Below are positions 7,264-15,592 of a stretch of 54,584 nucleotides of DNA, in pieces. Location: assembly GCA_017961765.1 (NCBI GenBank), contig JAGCWQ010000066.1, forward strand, positions 1 through 54,584, in the 5' to 3' direction. This DNA is from Paludibacteraceae bacterium. GTDB lineage: Bacteria; Bacteroidota; Bacteroidia; Bacteroidales; Paludibacteraceae. Numbering within the stretch: the first letter of the stretch is position 1; each line of letters opens with the position of its first letter. The position numbers and the translations under genes were made by a program. The notes beneath the pieces are model-generated. The model was not told the DNA's origin and made no database searches. It saw only the letters and a program-made list of their open reading frames with translations.

Positions 7264-8724
7264 ATGCTTAAACAGACTTTACAAACAACGCTTCAGCAGA
7301 AGTTGTCCCCTCAACAGATACAGTTGATCAGGATGATTGAGGACTCTGCGTTGGTGATGGAGGAGCGGATTAAGCAGGAGATTGAAGATAATCCGGCTCT
7401 TGAGATTGCGGAGGAGTATCCGCAGGACGAGGATGGCGCTGTTGCCGATCCGAACAACAAGGACGAGCAGGGCTACGATTATGAGGATGATTTCGGCTTG
7501 GGCGATTATAAGAACGAGGATGATATCCCCGATTATAAACTTCAGTTGGTGAACGGCAACAACGAGGACAAGCGTGACGACTCCTTCTATTCCACAGCCT
7601 CTTCCTTGTATGAGCATTTGTTGGACCAACTGCATCTGAAGAACATCCCACCCGAGATGATGGAGCTGGCCGAATATGTGGTGGGCAACGTGGACCAAGA
7701 CGGTTACTTGCGTCGTGAGGTGGAGGCGATGGTCGATGACTATTCCTTCCAGCAGGGGGTGCAGGTGGCCGATGCGGATATGGCAGCTGCCGTGGCTTTG
7801 GTGCAGCATCTGGACCCTCCGGGCATCGGGGCGACCAATTTGCAGGAGTGCCTTATTTTGCAGTTGCAGCGTAAGACGCAGACGGACGAGGTGAAGATCG
7901 CAATAGAGGTCCTCCAAAACTGTTTTGAGGAGTTCAGCAAGAGACATTACGATAAGGTGATGAAACGCTTGTCTATCACCGAGGAGACGTTTCGTAAGGC
8001 GGTGGGTGAGATTGTCAAGCTCAATCCGAAGCCGGGAGCCTCGTGGACGGACGTCTTGGAGGAGAACAGCGTGCAGGTGGTGCCTGACTTCATCCTCGAA
8101 AACCAGGACGGCGAGCTTTATCTCAGCCTCAATAACAGGAGTGTGCCGGAACTCCGCATCAGCCGGAACTATTCGGATATGTTGGAGGAGTATTCGTCCA
8201 ATAAGAACAACCAGTCGGCGGAGATGAAGGATGCAGTCTCCTTCGTAAAACAGAAGTTGGATGCCGCCAAATGGTTCATCAATGCGGTGAAACAGCGTCA
8301 GGAGACATTGCAGCGTACGATGCAGGCGATCATCAACCGACAAAGGGAATTTTTCTTGGATGGGGATGAGACTAAGTTGAAACCCATGATATTGAAGAAC
8401 ATATCGGATGATACGGGCTACGACATCTCCACCATATCGAGGGTCAGCAACAGCAAGTTCATCCAGACGAACTTTGGTGTCTATCCGTTGAAGTTTTTCT
8501 TCTCGGAGACGATGCAGAACGACCAAGGGGAGGATGTCTCCACCATTGCGGTGAAAACCATCCTACAAGAGTGTATCGATGCGGAGGACAAGCGGAAGCC
8601 TTTGACGGACGATCAGTTGACGGAAATCCTCTCAAAGAAGGGTTATCCGATAGCCCGCAGAACCATTGCCAAATATAGGGAGCAGCTCGGCATCCCTGTT
8701 TCTCGGCTTAGAAAAGAAATATAG
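7264..8724 (+). CDS. rpoN: RNA polymerase sigma-54 factor RpoN, 486 aa
   Basis: Sigma-54 directs core RNA polymerase to -24/-12 promoters and needs an AAA+ activator. The three regions are visible. Residues 1-50 are region I, glutamine- and leucine-rich (LKQTLQTTLQQKLSPQQIQLIRMIED). An acidic linker follows (about 55-105). The core-binding part comes next, and then the DNA-binding part with the RpoN box ARRTIAKYRE at residues 464-473. The ATG at 7264 is chosen because family members begin MLKQ/MLxQ; the longer frame from 7186 adds an unrelated hydrophobic leader. The length is normal. The PAP2-type gene starts only six bases after the stop, so the two are probably co-transcribed. Confidence 0.95.
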   Translation: MLKQTLQTTLQQKLSPQQIQLIRMIEDSALVMEERIKQEIEDNPALEIAEEYPQDEDGAVADPNNKDEQGYDYEDDFGLGDYKNEDDIPDYKLQLVNGNNEDKRDDSFYSTASSLYEHLLDQLHLKNIPPEMMELAEYVVGNVDQDGYLRREVEAMVDDYSFQQGVQVADADMAAAVALVQHLDPPGIGATNLQECLILQLQRKTQTDEVKIAIEVLQNCFEEFSKRHYDKVMKRLSITEETFRKAVGEIVKLNPKPGASWTDVLEENSVQVVPDFILENQDGELYLSLNNRSVPELRISRNYSDMLEEYSSNKNNQSAEMKDAVSFVKQKLDAAKWFINAVKQRQETLQRTMQAIINRQREFFLDGDETKLKPMILKNISDDTGYDISTISRVSNSKFIQTNFGVYPLKFFFSETMQNDQGEDVSTIAVKTILQECIDAEDKRKPLTDDQLTEILSKKGYPIARRTIAKYREQLGIPVSRLRKEI

Positions 8725-8730
8725 AAAATT

Positions 8731-9411
8731 ATGGATAGAGTAGAAAATACGGAAGCAACTAGCAGTAATCCTTCGGGAAAGCAAGGCAATAGGGTAGTGG
8801 TATGGCTGTCAAAGGTTTTGTCGGTCATCTTTTTCCCACTTTTTTTACCCATCTATGGGCTGGCTATGTTGTTGTCAATCACCTTCTTTTCCTATTATCC
8901 GGAGATTTATGTTTACAGGGCTTGGTTTTTTGTCTTGGGTTTGGGTGTGGCACTTCCGTTTGTCGGTATTCTGCTTCTGAGGTTGCTGAGGGTGATATCC
9001 GAAATACGCCTGCGCGACAAGCGTGATCGACTCTTCCCTTATATGCTGACGGGCTTCTCCTATGTCTTTTGTGCCATCGCATTCTATATGCTGGCCTTTC
9101 CGATCTTTGTCTCGGGTATTGTGGTAGGTGTGGCTTTGGCTTTGATCATAGATGCCGTAGTGAGCTATTTTTGGAAGATTAGTGCCCATTTGACGGGCGT
9201 AGGTGCTGTCTTGTCGGGTGTCTTGATTACGAGTTACTGCTTGAATCTTTTCGATTTCATCTGCTTGGCCTCCTGTATATTGATCTGTGGGTTGGTAGCC
9301 ATGGCTCGTCTCTATTTATACAAGCATACGCCTGGACAGGTGCTGGCAGGCTTTTTTAATGGCTTTGTCTGTCCGATAGTGGTCTCACTCCTCACTCCTT
9401 TTATCTTTTGA
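8731..9411 (+). CDS. PAP2-superfamily membrane protein, 226 aa
   Basis: About six transmembrane helices follow a short polar N-terminus. Features of type 2 phosphatidic acid phosphatases can be traced: a basic segment RLRDKRDRLFPY near residue 95, KISAHLTGVGA near 150 (the S-x-H-x-x-G step), and ARLYLYKHTPGQVLAGFF near 190-210, where R...H fits the last catalytic motif. The motifs are looser than in classical PAP2 enzymes, so activity on lipid phosphates such as undecaprenyl diphosphate is a guess. It follows rpoN by six bases. Confidence 0.7.
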   Translation: MDRVENTEATSSNPSGKQGNRVVVWLSKVLSVIFFPLFLPIYGLAMLLSITFFSYYPEIYVYRAWFFVLGLGVALPFVGILLLRLLRVISEIRLRDKRDRLFPYMLTGFSYVFCAIAFYMLAFPIFVSGIVVGVALALIIDAVVSYFWKISAHLTGVGAVLSGVLITSYCLNLFDFICLASCILICGLVAMARLYLYKHTPGQVLAGFFNGFVCPIVVSLLTPFIF

Positions 9412-9502
9412 TATTTGCGGAAATCTCTTTTACGCTGCGCCTAAACGGGTGTTGCCTGAGGTGCCATACCTTTGACGGGAAGGATTGTGCCTAAGTCCGT
9501 GT

Positions 9503-9540
9503 TGGAAGGCAATCCTATTACTAACCAGATACGTAGTACC
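9503..9540 (-). repeat. Possible degenerate copy of the dispersed intergenic repeat
   Basis: The stretch holds AAGGC-AATCCTATTACTAACC and a GTAG near its end. It aligns with copy C (AAGCC-TTCCCTATTAGTAACC and CGTAGG) in the same orientation. The outer pairing arms are not clear. The rest of the gap 9412-9579 shows nothing more. Confidence 0.3.
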
Positions 9541-9579
9541 CGGCTATGAGAACGAAAATCACTTGTTGTTAAAAGGGGT

Positions 9580-10704
9580 TCATCCTAAATTTTTACGCCA
9601 TGCCAACGGAGTGTTTCCCGTGATGTTTTTGAAATGGCGGGAGAAGTTGGCTGGATCGGTGTAGCCTACTTGCAGGCAGATGTCCGTGAGGCTTAGTTTG
9701 GGTTCGTTGGCCATCAGTTCCTTTGCCTTGTTTATGCGAAGGTTGTTGATGAAAGCATTGAAGTTGATATCTTCGTATTGGTTGATGGCGGTGGACAAGG
9801 TAGTCCGGTTCGTGCATAGGTCTTGTGCTAATTGGATGATGGTCAAGCCTGCTTTCGTATATAATTCCTCGTTGATGATTCTGCTTTTCCATTGAGCCCA
9901 ATTCGCTTGCTCGTCGATTCGTTCGATTTTCGTCTCCTTTTCCTCCATGTTTTCCAGACCGAGACCCGATTTCAATAGGGAATAGTAGTTCTTAGGGTAT
10001 TGTATATAGAAGAGTCCTAAGCCCAAGTAGGAGGCCAAGATGGCGAAATTGAAGATGGAACACCACTCTTCCGTGCAACTGAGCGTTTGACACAATGAGG
10101 TGATGACCACGCAGATTGTCATGGCGAAACTAGCATGAATGTAGCGGAGCCCTTGATAGTGGGCGTCGGAAGTATAGTTGTCAATACGTTTTTTTGCCCT
10201 AGCAGCTTCCAAATAGAAGCAAACGATGTAGTGGATGCAGATGGCGATGTAGTAGAAGAAAATTACTTCCCTGACGAAGATGTCTGGCATTCCTTTTGCA
10301 ATGGTATTCTCAAAGAAGATGCTGTAATCGGTCACCTTATGGTATCCGTAGATTTGCACCAAAATGAGGTTGGCGCCTATGAGTAGGATTGCTGGAGAGG
10401 TGAGAATGGCAATGTTCTTGAGTTTGACCGACTTGGAGTTGATCATATTGAGGTGGGAATTGCCTAACATGTGCGCTTGGAAGATGGCGTTGACGAAGAA
10501 CGGCAACCCGATGACATCGATGGGTATGTGATGTTTGATAATGCAAAAGATGCCCAAAAAGGCGTAGGAAACAGAGAGGAACTTTAATGTATAGGAATAG
10601 GTTGCCAACTCCTTCCCTTTCGGCAAAGGAAATGCTAAGAATACGCACGAAAAGAGTATCAGTGCGATCATCATTGCATAATATGATAAGTCGAATAGAC
10701 TCAT
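9580..10704 (-). CDS. Membrane-anchored AraC-family transcription regulator, 374 aa
   Basis: The N-terminal half (about residues 1-245) carries some seven hydrophobic helices. The C-terminal third is an AraC/XylS helix-turn-helix domain: LTIIQLAQDLCTNRTTLS for the first helix pair, and LSLTDICLQVGYTDPANFSRHFKN with GNTPLAWRKN for the second. Such 7TM-HTH proteins sense something at the inner membrane and regulate nearby genes; the signal cannot be read from the sequence. The ATG at 10704 is preferred because AAGGGGGC lies just ahead of it and the protein then starts with a membrane helix; the longer frame to 10857 has an unlikely leader. It is transcribed alone. Confidence 0.82.
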   Translation of the reverse strand: MSLFDLSYYAMMIALILFSCVFLAFPLPKGKELATYSYTLKFLSVSYAFLGIFCIIKHHIPIDVIGLPFFVNAIFQAHMLGNSHLNMINSKSVKLKNIAILTSPAILLIGANLILVQIYGYHKVTDYSIFFENTIAKGMPDIFVREVIFFYYIAICIHYIVCFYLEAARAKKRIDNYTSDAHYQGLRYIHASFAMTICVVITSLCQTLSCTEEWCSIFNFAILASYLGLGLFYIQYPKNYYSLLKSGLGLENMEEKETKIERIDEQANWAQWKSRIINEELYTKAGLTIIQLAQDLCTNRTTLSTAINQYEDINFNAFINNLRINKAKELMANEPKLSLTDICLQVGYTDPANFSRHFKNITGNTPLAWRKNLG

Positions 10705-10785
10705 GCCCCCTTGATTTTTAGAAAACTGTATTTTATTGGTTCCTCCGCCCCTCAACCCCTCGTCGGGGTGTACTTTCTTCAATGG

Positions 10786-10818
10786 CAAAGATAGATAAAT
10801 TAATTCACAAATATCAAT
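10786..10818 (-). promoter_or_regulatory. Putative promoter of the AraC-family gene
   Basis: On the minus strand ATTG, 21 bases, TATCTTTG. The -7 box is a full match; the -33 has one mismatch. It lies about 80 bases upstream of the start at 10704. Confidence 0.4.
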
Positions 10819-10940
10819 GTTTTTATTGCAATAGAAGAAAAAAATGAGCCTAGTCAAGTCTCTGGGCGGGGCTTTAACCTGCAGGGCCTTGATGCTTACT
10901 TGTTTACGAAATCGTGGCTTCGTTTTCTATTTTAATAGGA

Positions 10941-10969
10941 AAGAGGGCATATATGCACTATGCCCTCTT
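10941..10969. terminator. Strong hairpin in a long gap
   Basis: AAGAGGGCATA pairs with TATGCCCTCTT over 11 bases around a seven-base loop. T-rich sequence follows on both sides, so it could terminate in either direction. No gene ends next to it: the addB terminator is already at 11505-11534. It may therefore end a transcript starting within the gap. Confidence 0.5.
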
Positions 10970-11065
10970 ATATTTTGTCATTAAGGTTCTAAAATGAATG
11001 CCACATCAAATCAAAATCATATTGCAAATTTATCTAGTCAATTTTCAGTATAGTGTCAAAATCAC

Positions 11066-11112
11066 GCTGCTGGTCAGTGGACACGCCCGGATGGTGTGTC
11101 CGTCCCAGCAGC
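11066..11112. other. Large two-part stem-loop in the 872-bp gap between the AraC-type gene and addB
   Basis: GCTGCTGG (11066-11073) pairs with CCAGCAGC (11105-11112), and inside it GGACAC pairs with GTGTCC. It is GC-rich in an AT-rich gap (10705-11576) that has no credible reading frame. With the hairpin at 10941-10969 it makes the gap a candidate for an untranslated RNA. The only other features of the gap are the putative promoter at 10786-10818, repeat copy C and the addB terminator. Confidence 0.4.
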
Positions 11113-11390
11113 ATATGGGTAGATTCGTATTGAATTATGGATTGGATTTTTCTATTGCAAATATCATATGCAATTGACTAATCTCTATTGTTGATTCGTC
11201 TATTTCGTAATAAAAAAAATCTACAATTTGCCCTTTTTATCGACCTTTCTCATCCTTTTTTGTCAAATCGTTTGCGCAAGGTCAAAAAATTGACAATTTT
11301 CAATAAATAATCTTTCAGGGTGGTGAGATTTTTTTCTAGATGGGGGGTCGGTTATTTAAATTTCGCAAGTTGGAGTGGAATGTTGGTTTT

Positions 11391-11468
11391 TCCTCGTTAG
11401 GCTGAAAGCCTTCCCTATTAGTAACCGATTGCACCGTAGGAACTGTCGGTTGGCAGATAGGACGAGGA
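11391..11468 (-). repeat. Dispersed structured intergenic repeat, copy C (inverted)
   Basis: Read on the minus strand it has CCTACGGTGCAATCGG and AGGGAAGGCTTTCAGCC, nearly identical to copy A. It also has AACCGACA ahead of the core, as in copy B. Outer arms TCCTCGT (11391-11397) and ACGAGGA (11462-11468) pair perfectly and differ from those of A and B. Confidence 0.6.
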
Positions 11469-11504
11469 CGCTGGCTGGAAGTCAATAATGATGTCGAATG
11501 GAGA

Positions 11505-11534
11505 TAAAAAAACGCAAGTCACAAGACTTGCGTT
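11505..11534 (-). terminator. Rho-independent terminator of addB
   Basis: On the minus strand AACGCAAGTC pairs with GACTTGCGTT across a four-base loop, followed by six T. It lies about 45 bases after the addB stop. A weaker hairpin, GCAAGT/ACTTGC, precedes it. Confidence 0.85.
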
Positions 11535-11576
11535 TATCACAAAATTGCAAGTGCGGAGACTTGCGTGTCTAGATTT

Positions 11577-14495
11577 TTATGATCGTTTCCTGCAGATGTT
11601 TTTGAAATCGCAGTATTGACAATTCTCTTCGATGGCCGTTTGTCGGAAAGAATCTTCCTTGTCGAAGATCTTGGCGATGGTGGCGGTCAGGAGTTCCCTG
11701 TATTCTGCTGCGAAGTCGTTGATGTTGTCCACCGGAATGGGCTTGCTTTTTTTGCCTGTCGCCTCTTTCTCCGTTATGATTTGCACTCTATCTTCATTGC
11801 TGAATCCTTTTGTCACGAAGAGCAGAGCGGGCCGGATGGTATATTGAGGATTTTCTTTGGCTAAGACCATCGCATAGAGGAGGACCTGCACCAAGTATTT
11901 TCCCCTTTCATCATTCTCTTGTTCGAAGATGGACTCGAGGGTGGCTGGATTTGTTTGCTTACTGGAGGTCTTATAATCCACTGTCCGCAGGATGCCCTCT
12001 TTCAAGTCGATTCGATCGACGATTCCGCCCACTTTCAAAACAACTTTTCCTGCACTTGTGTCGATAGTGATGGTTTCGTAGTGTTCCTTTTCCAACTCGT
12101 AGATGGAGAAGGGAGCATATTCTGCATCGGCTTTCAATAGTTTTCGGAGCAAGTCGATTTCCACTTTTCTATAGAGGAGTTGCTTGCCGGTGTATTCTAT
12201 CTCTTTGGAAGGGTCTAAACTGAAATATTCCGTCCGGAAAGCTTCGTCCACTAAGGCTTCCAATTTTTTCTGGTTGTGGGCTTCCTTCTCCAAAAATTCT
12301 TTTGAGAGGACTTTGTTGATATGTTCTGTATAGAAAAGTTCCGCCGCCTTGTGGAAAATGCTTCCGAAGGTAGGCGAATCGACCTCATCTGTCAATTCTT
12401 CTTCCGTTTTCAACTTTAGGATGTACTTGAAATAGAATTTCAAGGAGCAGTCCACATAGCAGTTGATGGCGGAGGGGGAAAGAATGTTTTGGTTGTTTGT
12501 GGAGGAGTCGAACCGTGCTTTCAACCGTTGGATGTCCTCTTCGGTTTTCTCTATTTGGATGTAGTCTGGTTCTGCGATAGGGAGGTTGGAGCGGATGTCT
12601 AACATATCGATGTGGACATTGTCCCCTTTCTCCACCATCAATTGCAGCATGAAACGGCTCATTTGTCCTCGGTTCATTCCCTCCGTGGCGGTGTTGTAGA
12701 GCATCGTCACTTTTTCGGCACGTTGCAGCAGTCGGTAAAAATAGTAGGCATAGAGGGAGTTCTTGTGGTCGATGGTGGTCATGCCGTATCCCTTTCTTAA
12801 GTTGTGGGGGATGAAGGAACTCTCTTTCCCGCTGTTGGGCAGTTTCCCCTCGTTGACGGAGAGCAGGACCACATTTTTGAAATCGAGGTTTCGAGTCTCC
12901 AGGAATCCCATGATCTGCATACCTTTGACCGGCTCGCCTCGGAATGGAATGGTGATGCTGGAGAGCAGTCGTTTGATAAGACGGATGAGGGTGTGCGTGG
13001 TCATCTCCATCTCCTCTTCTGCGATAACCGTCTTTAGTCGGTTGAGTTGTGTGAATAGCCGGAAAACCGCCTCTTTATATAGGTCTTCGTAGAGAGGATG
13101 TTGTGTCTCGTTTTCTCCACTATGGTAGGAGGCGACGAATCTTAGTATTTCGAGGAGCCACTCCAGCAGCGATTCAGGCGTTTCCGTCCATCTGAATAGG
13201 AGGGATAGCTCTTGCGTTTCACCTAGGATCTCCTTGCTTGGATAGAATATCCTCTCTTGGGTGAGTCTTTTGACTAGCCCGTCGGCCATTGGAATGGTGG
13301 TTCGCACATAGGGATGTCGGAGCAAGGGGGCGATCACTTTATAGCGATACCTCTCTTTTTTGCCTTGCTGCATCTCGGATTGCATGTCGAGCAGGTTCAT
13401 CACCAAGTTGTAGATAGGTGTTTGGGTCAAAGGAAAACCCATGGTGACGTTGGTGTCTTTGATGCAGTCGGGTATGGAGTGCAGCACGGGGAGGAGTAGT
13501 CCTTCGTTGCATAGGACGACAGCGATGTCCGAATCCTCGCAACTCTTTTTTGCCTCTTGGAGGTAACGGTTCAAGTAGCGAGCTTGTGCATTTTCGGTGG
13601 AGGCACTTACCAGCGTGATTTGTTTCTCTTTCTGGGAAAACTCCTCAAACAAGGATTTTGGCAACTTGTTGGGGAACATATCCTTATTCTTGTTGATGAA
13701 TCTGCCCGCTTCGTTTTTGTTGTTGTCGGTGTAGTAGGTGTCGTAGTCCCAATAGAAAATGGCTTTGCCTGCCCTGTCCAACAATTTGAACAGCGAGGTC
13801 TCGCATTCATTCAGCACGTTGAATCCCACGAAGGCATATTTGGGAGATTCGAAACCTTCCATAACCTCTCCCTTCATGGCCTTTTCGATGACATCCCGGT
13901 AGAGCATTCCTTCGTAGGCAAGCCCCTCTTCCTTAAGTTTTTCCTTGAAATGAATATATACGTTGATGAGTGAATCCCAGAGTTGGATGAAACGTTCCTT
14001 CAATTGCGAACTTTTCTCGGGTGAGAAGTTTTGGAAGAAGCGGGTGAGGTACTCTTTTTGTTCGTCGCTCAGATGCTCGAACGTGTCGATTTGCTCTCCC
14101 ATGTCACGGATGTTGCTGAAGAGCATCCGGGCGTCCACTAGATTTTTGTCCACATCGTCGAAGTCGGACAGGAGTATCTCTCCCCAAAAATAGAACTCGT
14201 CGAAACTCTCCTTCTTCTCCACATACTGATTATATATAGAGTGCAGGATGCAGATGAGTTTCATCTGGTCGGCTATCTGCTCGTGCGAATGGCTGAGGAA
14301 CAGATCCTTGATGGAGGTATAGCGGGGCGACCAAATGGGGCTGTCGGAGATATCGGCCAACTGGTTGTTGAAGAAGAGTCTTGAACGGTAGTTGGGGAAG
14401 ACGACTGTGACCTTGGAGAGATCGTTGCCATAATCTTTGTATAGGTCCTCTGCTACCATGCGGAGAAACGGCTGGATGGGAGCGTTGCTTTCCAT
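11577..14495 (-). CDS. addB: AddB-like PD-(D/E)XK nuclease/inactive helicase, 972 aa
   Basis: AddB is the second subunit of the AddAB helicase-nuclease that resects double-strand ends for RecA-dependent repair. The N-terminal helicase-like part lacks a Walker A motif (VVFPNYRSRLFFNNQL instead), as in AddB. The C-terminal nuclease is clear: GSIFHKAAE near residue 710, GGIVDRIDL and then LRTVDYKT near 815-830 (Asp and Lys of the active site). Four cysteines for the iron-sulfur staple are present: one in NCYVDCSLKFYF and the C-x2-C-x5-C set CQYCDFKNIC at the end. Length is normal. The upstream neighbour is a 114-aa unknown, not addA, so the partner must be encoded elsewhere. A strong terminator follows. 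Confidence 0.87.
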   Translation of the reverse strand: MESNAPIQPFLRMVAEDLYKDYGNDLSKVTVVFPNYRSRLFFNNQLADISDSPIWSPRYTSIKDLFLSHSHEQIADQMKLICILHSIYNQYVEKKESFDEFYFWGEILLSDFDDVDKNLVDARMLFSNIRDMGEQIDTFEHLSDEQKEYLTRFFQNFSPEKSSQLKERFIQLWDSLINVYIHFKEKLKEEGLAYEGMLYRDVIEKAMKGEVMEGFESPKYAFVGFNVLNECETSLFKLLDRAGKAIFYWDYDTYYTDNNKNEAGRFINKNKDMFPNKLPKSLFEEFSQKEKQITLVSASTENAQARYLNRYLQEAKKSCEDSDIAVVLCNEGLLLPVLHSIPDCIKDTNVTMGFPLTQTPIYNLVMNLLDMQSEMQQGKKERYRYKVIAPLLRHPYVRTTIPMADGLVKRLTQERIFYPSKEILGETQELSLLFRWTETPESLLEWLLEILRFVASYHSGENETQHPLYEDLYKEAVFRLFTQLNRLKTVIAEEEMEMTTHTLIRLIKRLLSSITIPFRGEPVKGMQIMGFLETRNLDFKNVVLLSVNEGKLPNSGKESSFIPHNLRKGYGMTTIDHKNSLYAYYFYRLLQRAEKVTMLYNTATEGMNRGQMSRFMLQLMVEKGDNVHIDMLDIRSNLPIAEPDYIQIEKTEEDIQRLKARFDSSTNNQNILSPSAINCYVDCSLKFYFKYILKLKTEEELTDEVDSPTFGSIFHKAAELFYTEHINKVLSKEFLEKEAHNQKKLEALVDEAFRTEYFSLDPSKEIEYTGKQLLYRKVEIDLLRKLLKADAEYAPFSIYELEKEHYETITIDTSAGKVVLKVGGIVDRIDLKEGILRTVDYKTSSKQTNPATLESIFEQENDERGKYLVQVLLYAMVLAKENPQYTIRPALLFVTKGFSNEDRVQIITEKEATGKKSKPIPVDNINDFAAEYRELLTATIAKIFDKEDSFRQTAIEENCQYCDFKNICRKRS

Positions 14496-14552
14496 GTGGG
14501 CGATATTATATAAGGATAAATGTCTTAGAAGTGTTGGTCGTTGAGGCCTCTG

Positions 14553-14897
14553 TTATTGTAGCTTTCGCACAATCTCGATAAACCTCTCGCTGGTGATGGT
14601 AAACGTGGCGTTCCGGTAGTGGACAAAGTCCTCGAAATAGTCGCTGGCGATATCTGCCACTAACTCCTTCCCGTCTAATCCGATGGTGTCGAGCAGAGAC
14701 TCCACCCTTGTTCGGTAGTACTCGATATTTTTGTGCCTGGCTTCCCAATTGTCTGGTTGGTTCAACTCCAAGATGTGTCCGTTTTGGACAATTAAATAGA
14801 CCGTGTCATAAAATTCGTCCAGCGAATAGAAGAATTTTTCCAACGCTTTCCGTTTCTCCTTGGGGAGGTTCAATATGAACTGTTTGGTGTCTGTCAT
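14553..14897 (-). CDS. Conserved-looking hypothetical protein, 114 aa
   Basis: I do not recognise a family. The protein is soluble, mostly helical and rich in charged and aromatic residues (KEKRKALEKFFYSLDEFYDTVY), with no signal peptide or membrane helix. The start at 14897 is preceded by GAGAGATA at ribosome-binding distance and by a promoter-like site. It ends 57 bases before addB in the same direction, with no terminator between, so it is probably co-transcribed and could be linked to repair; that link is inferred from position only. Confidence 0.65.
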   Translation of the reverse strand: MTDTKQFILNLPKEKRKALEKFFYSLDEFYDTVYLIVQNGHILELNQPDNWEARHKNIEYYRTRVESLLDTIGLDGKELVADIASDYFEDFVHYRNATFTITSERFIEIVRKLQ

Positions 14898-14917
14898 TAT
14901 CTCTCTTTTTTATCTTT

Positions 14918-14948
14918 CAAAGATAGGGAAGTTAACGGAAGAATGAAA
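14918..14948 (-). promoter_or_regulatory. Putative promoter of the small gene and addB
   Basis: On the minus strand TTTC, 19 bases, TATCTTTG, the same arrangement as at 6558-6588. The -7 box is half of a 15-base palindrome, TATCTTTCAAAGATA (14911-14925), which could also bind a regulator. Confidence 0.5.
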
Positions 14949-15533
14949 GATTTAGCCGTATAAACCCTCCCGGCTATTTCATTTAGAAGATGCGAATGAA
15001 GGAGTTACGTATCCTTATTTTTGAAATAGCAAATCATAAATGGTTTAATGCCAAATGCTTGTATGTTTCTTTTGCAGTTTATGAAATTGCCTGGACAATC
15101 CCTTTTTGATGCATAATATATTTTACTTGGTATGCCAAGGTTGATCTATTTAGGGTCATCCCATTCTTCGTGAAGAGAATATATTTAAGTGCCGAAACAA
15201 CATCTTTATTCCAACTTGCGAAATATAAATAAATATATGTGCCTACTCCTATTGTGAATTTAAATTAGTATGGACAAAAATAGGAAATCCAATTAGGAGC
15301 ATAAATTTGGGATGGAACGCATTTCTTTAAGGGGTGAATCCAATGGAGGTGTTTGCTTCATAACTCTCTCTTAAAGGAGGGAATTTTTGAACAAGGTGAA
15401 TTTTTATCAATCCCTTTGTGGATGCCTGCGAACGATTTTCGTATGATAAAAAATGAATTACCATTCGCAAGATGAGAAAATATTTGGCACGTTTTTTTCT
15501 TATAATATTTTGTGCGGAATATAGTAAACTCTT
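14949..15533. other. Gene-free AT-rich gap
   Basis: About 585 bases between the divergent promoters of the addB unit and of the purH domain. Only short frames occur (for example 39 codons from 14990), none with a convincing start or known motif. I see no strong hairpin or repeat. Confidence 0.5.
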
Positions 15534-15564
15534 TTTGTAATACGATTAATATTTCGTAATTTTG
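15534..15564 (+). promoter_or_regulatory. Promoter of the IMP cyclohydrolase gene
   Basis: TTTG (15534-15537), exactly 19 bases, TAATTTTG (15557-15564): a full match to the Bacteroides primary-sigma consensus, the best in the window. Transcription would begin near 15571, leaving a leader of about 22 bases. Confidence 0.75.
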
Positions 15565-15592
15565 TGACAAAATAATAAGAAATTTTCATCAA

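Noticed and set aside
7279-8526. A 415-codon minus-strand frame across rpoN
   Set aside because: It lies entirely opposite rpoN, whose motifs are unmistakable. The antisense product has histidine- and leucine-rich shadow composition and no motif.
14990-15109. A 39-codon plus-strand frame in the addB-purH gap
   Set aside because: Plausible peptide but no ribosome-binding site, promoter or similarity that I can support.
15358-15570. A 70-codon minus-strand frame upstream of the purH domain gene
   Set aside because: It overlaps the strong purH-domain promoter and has random-looking composition.
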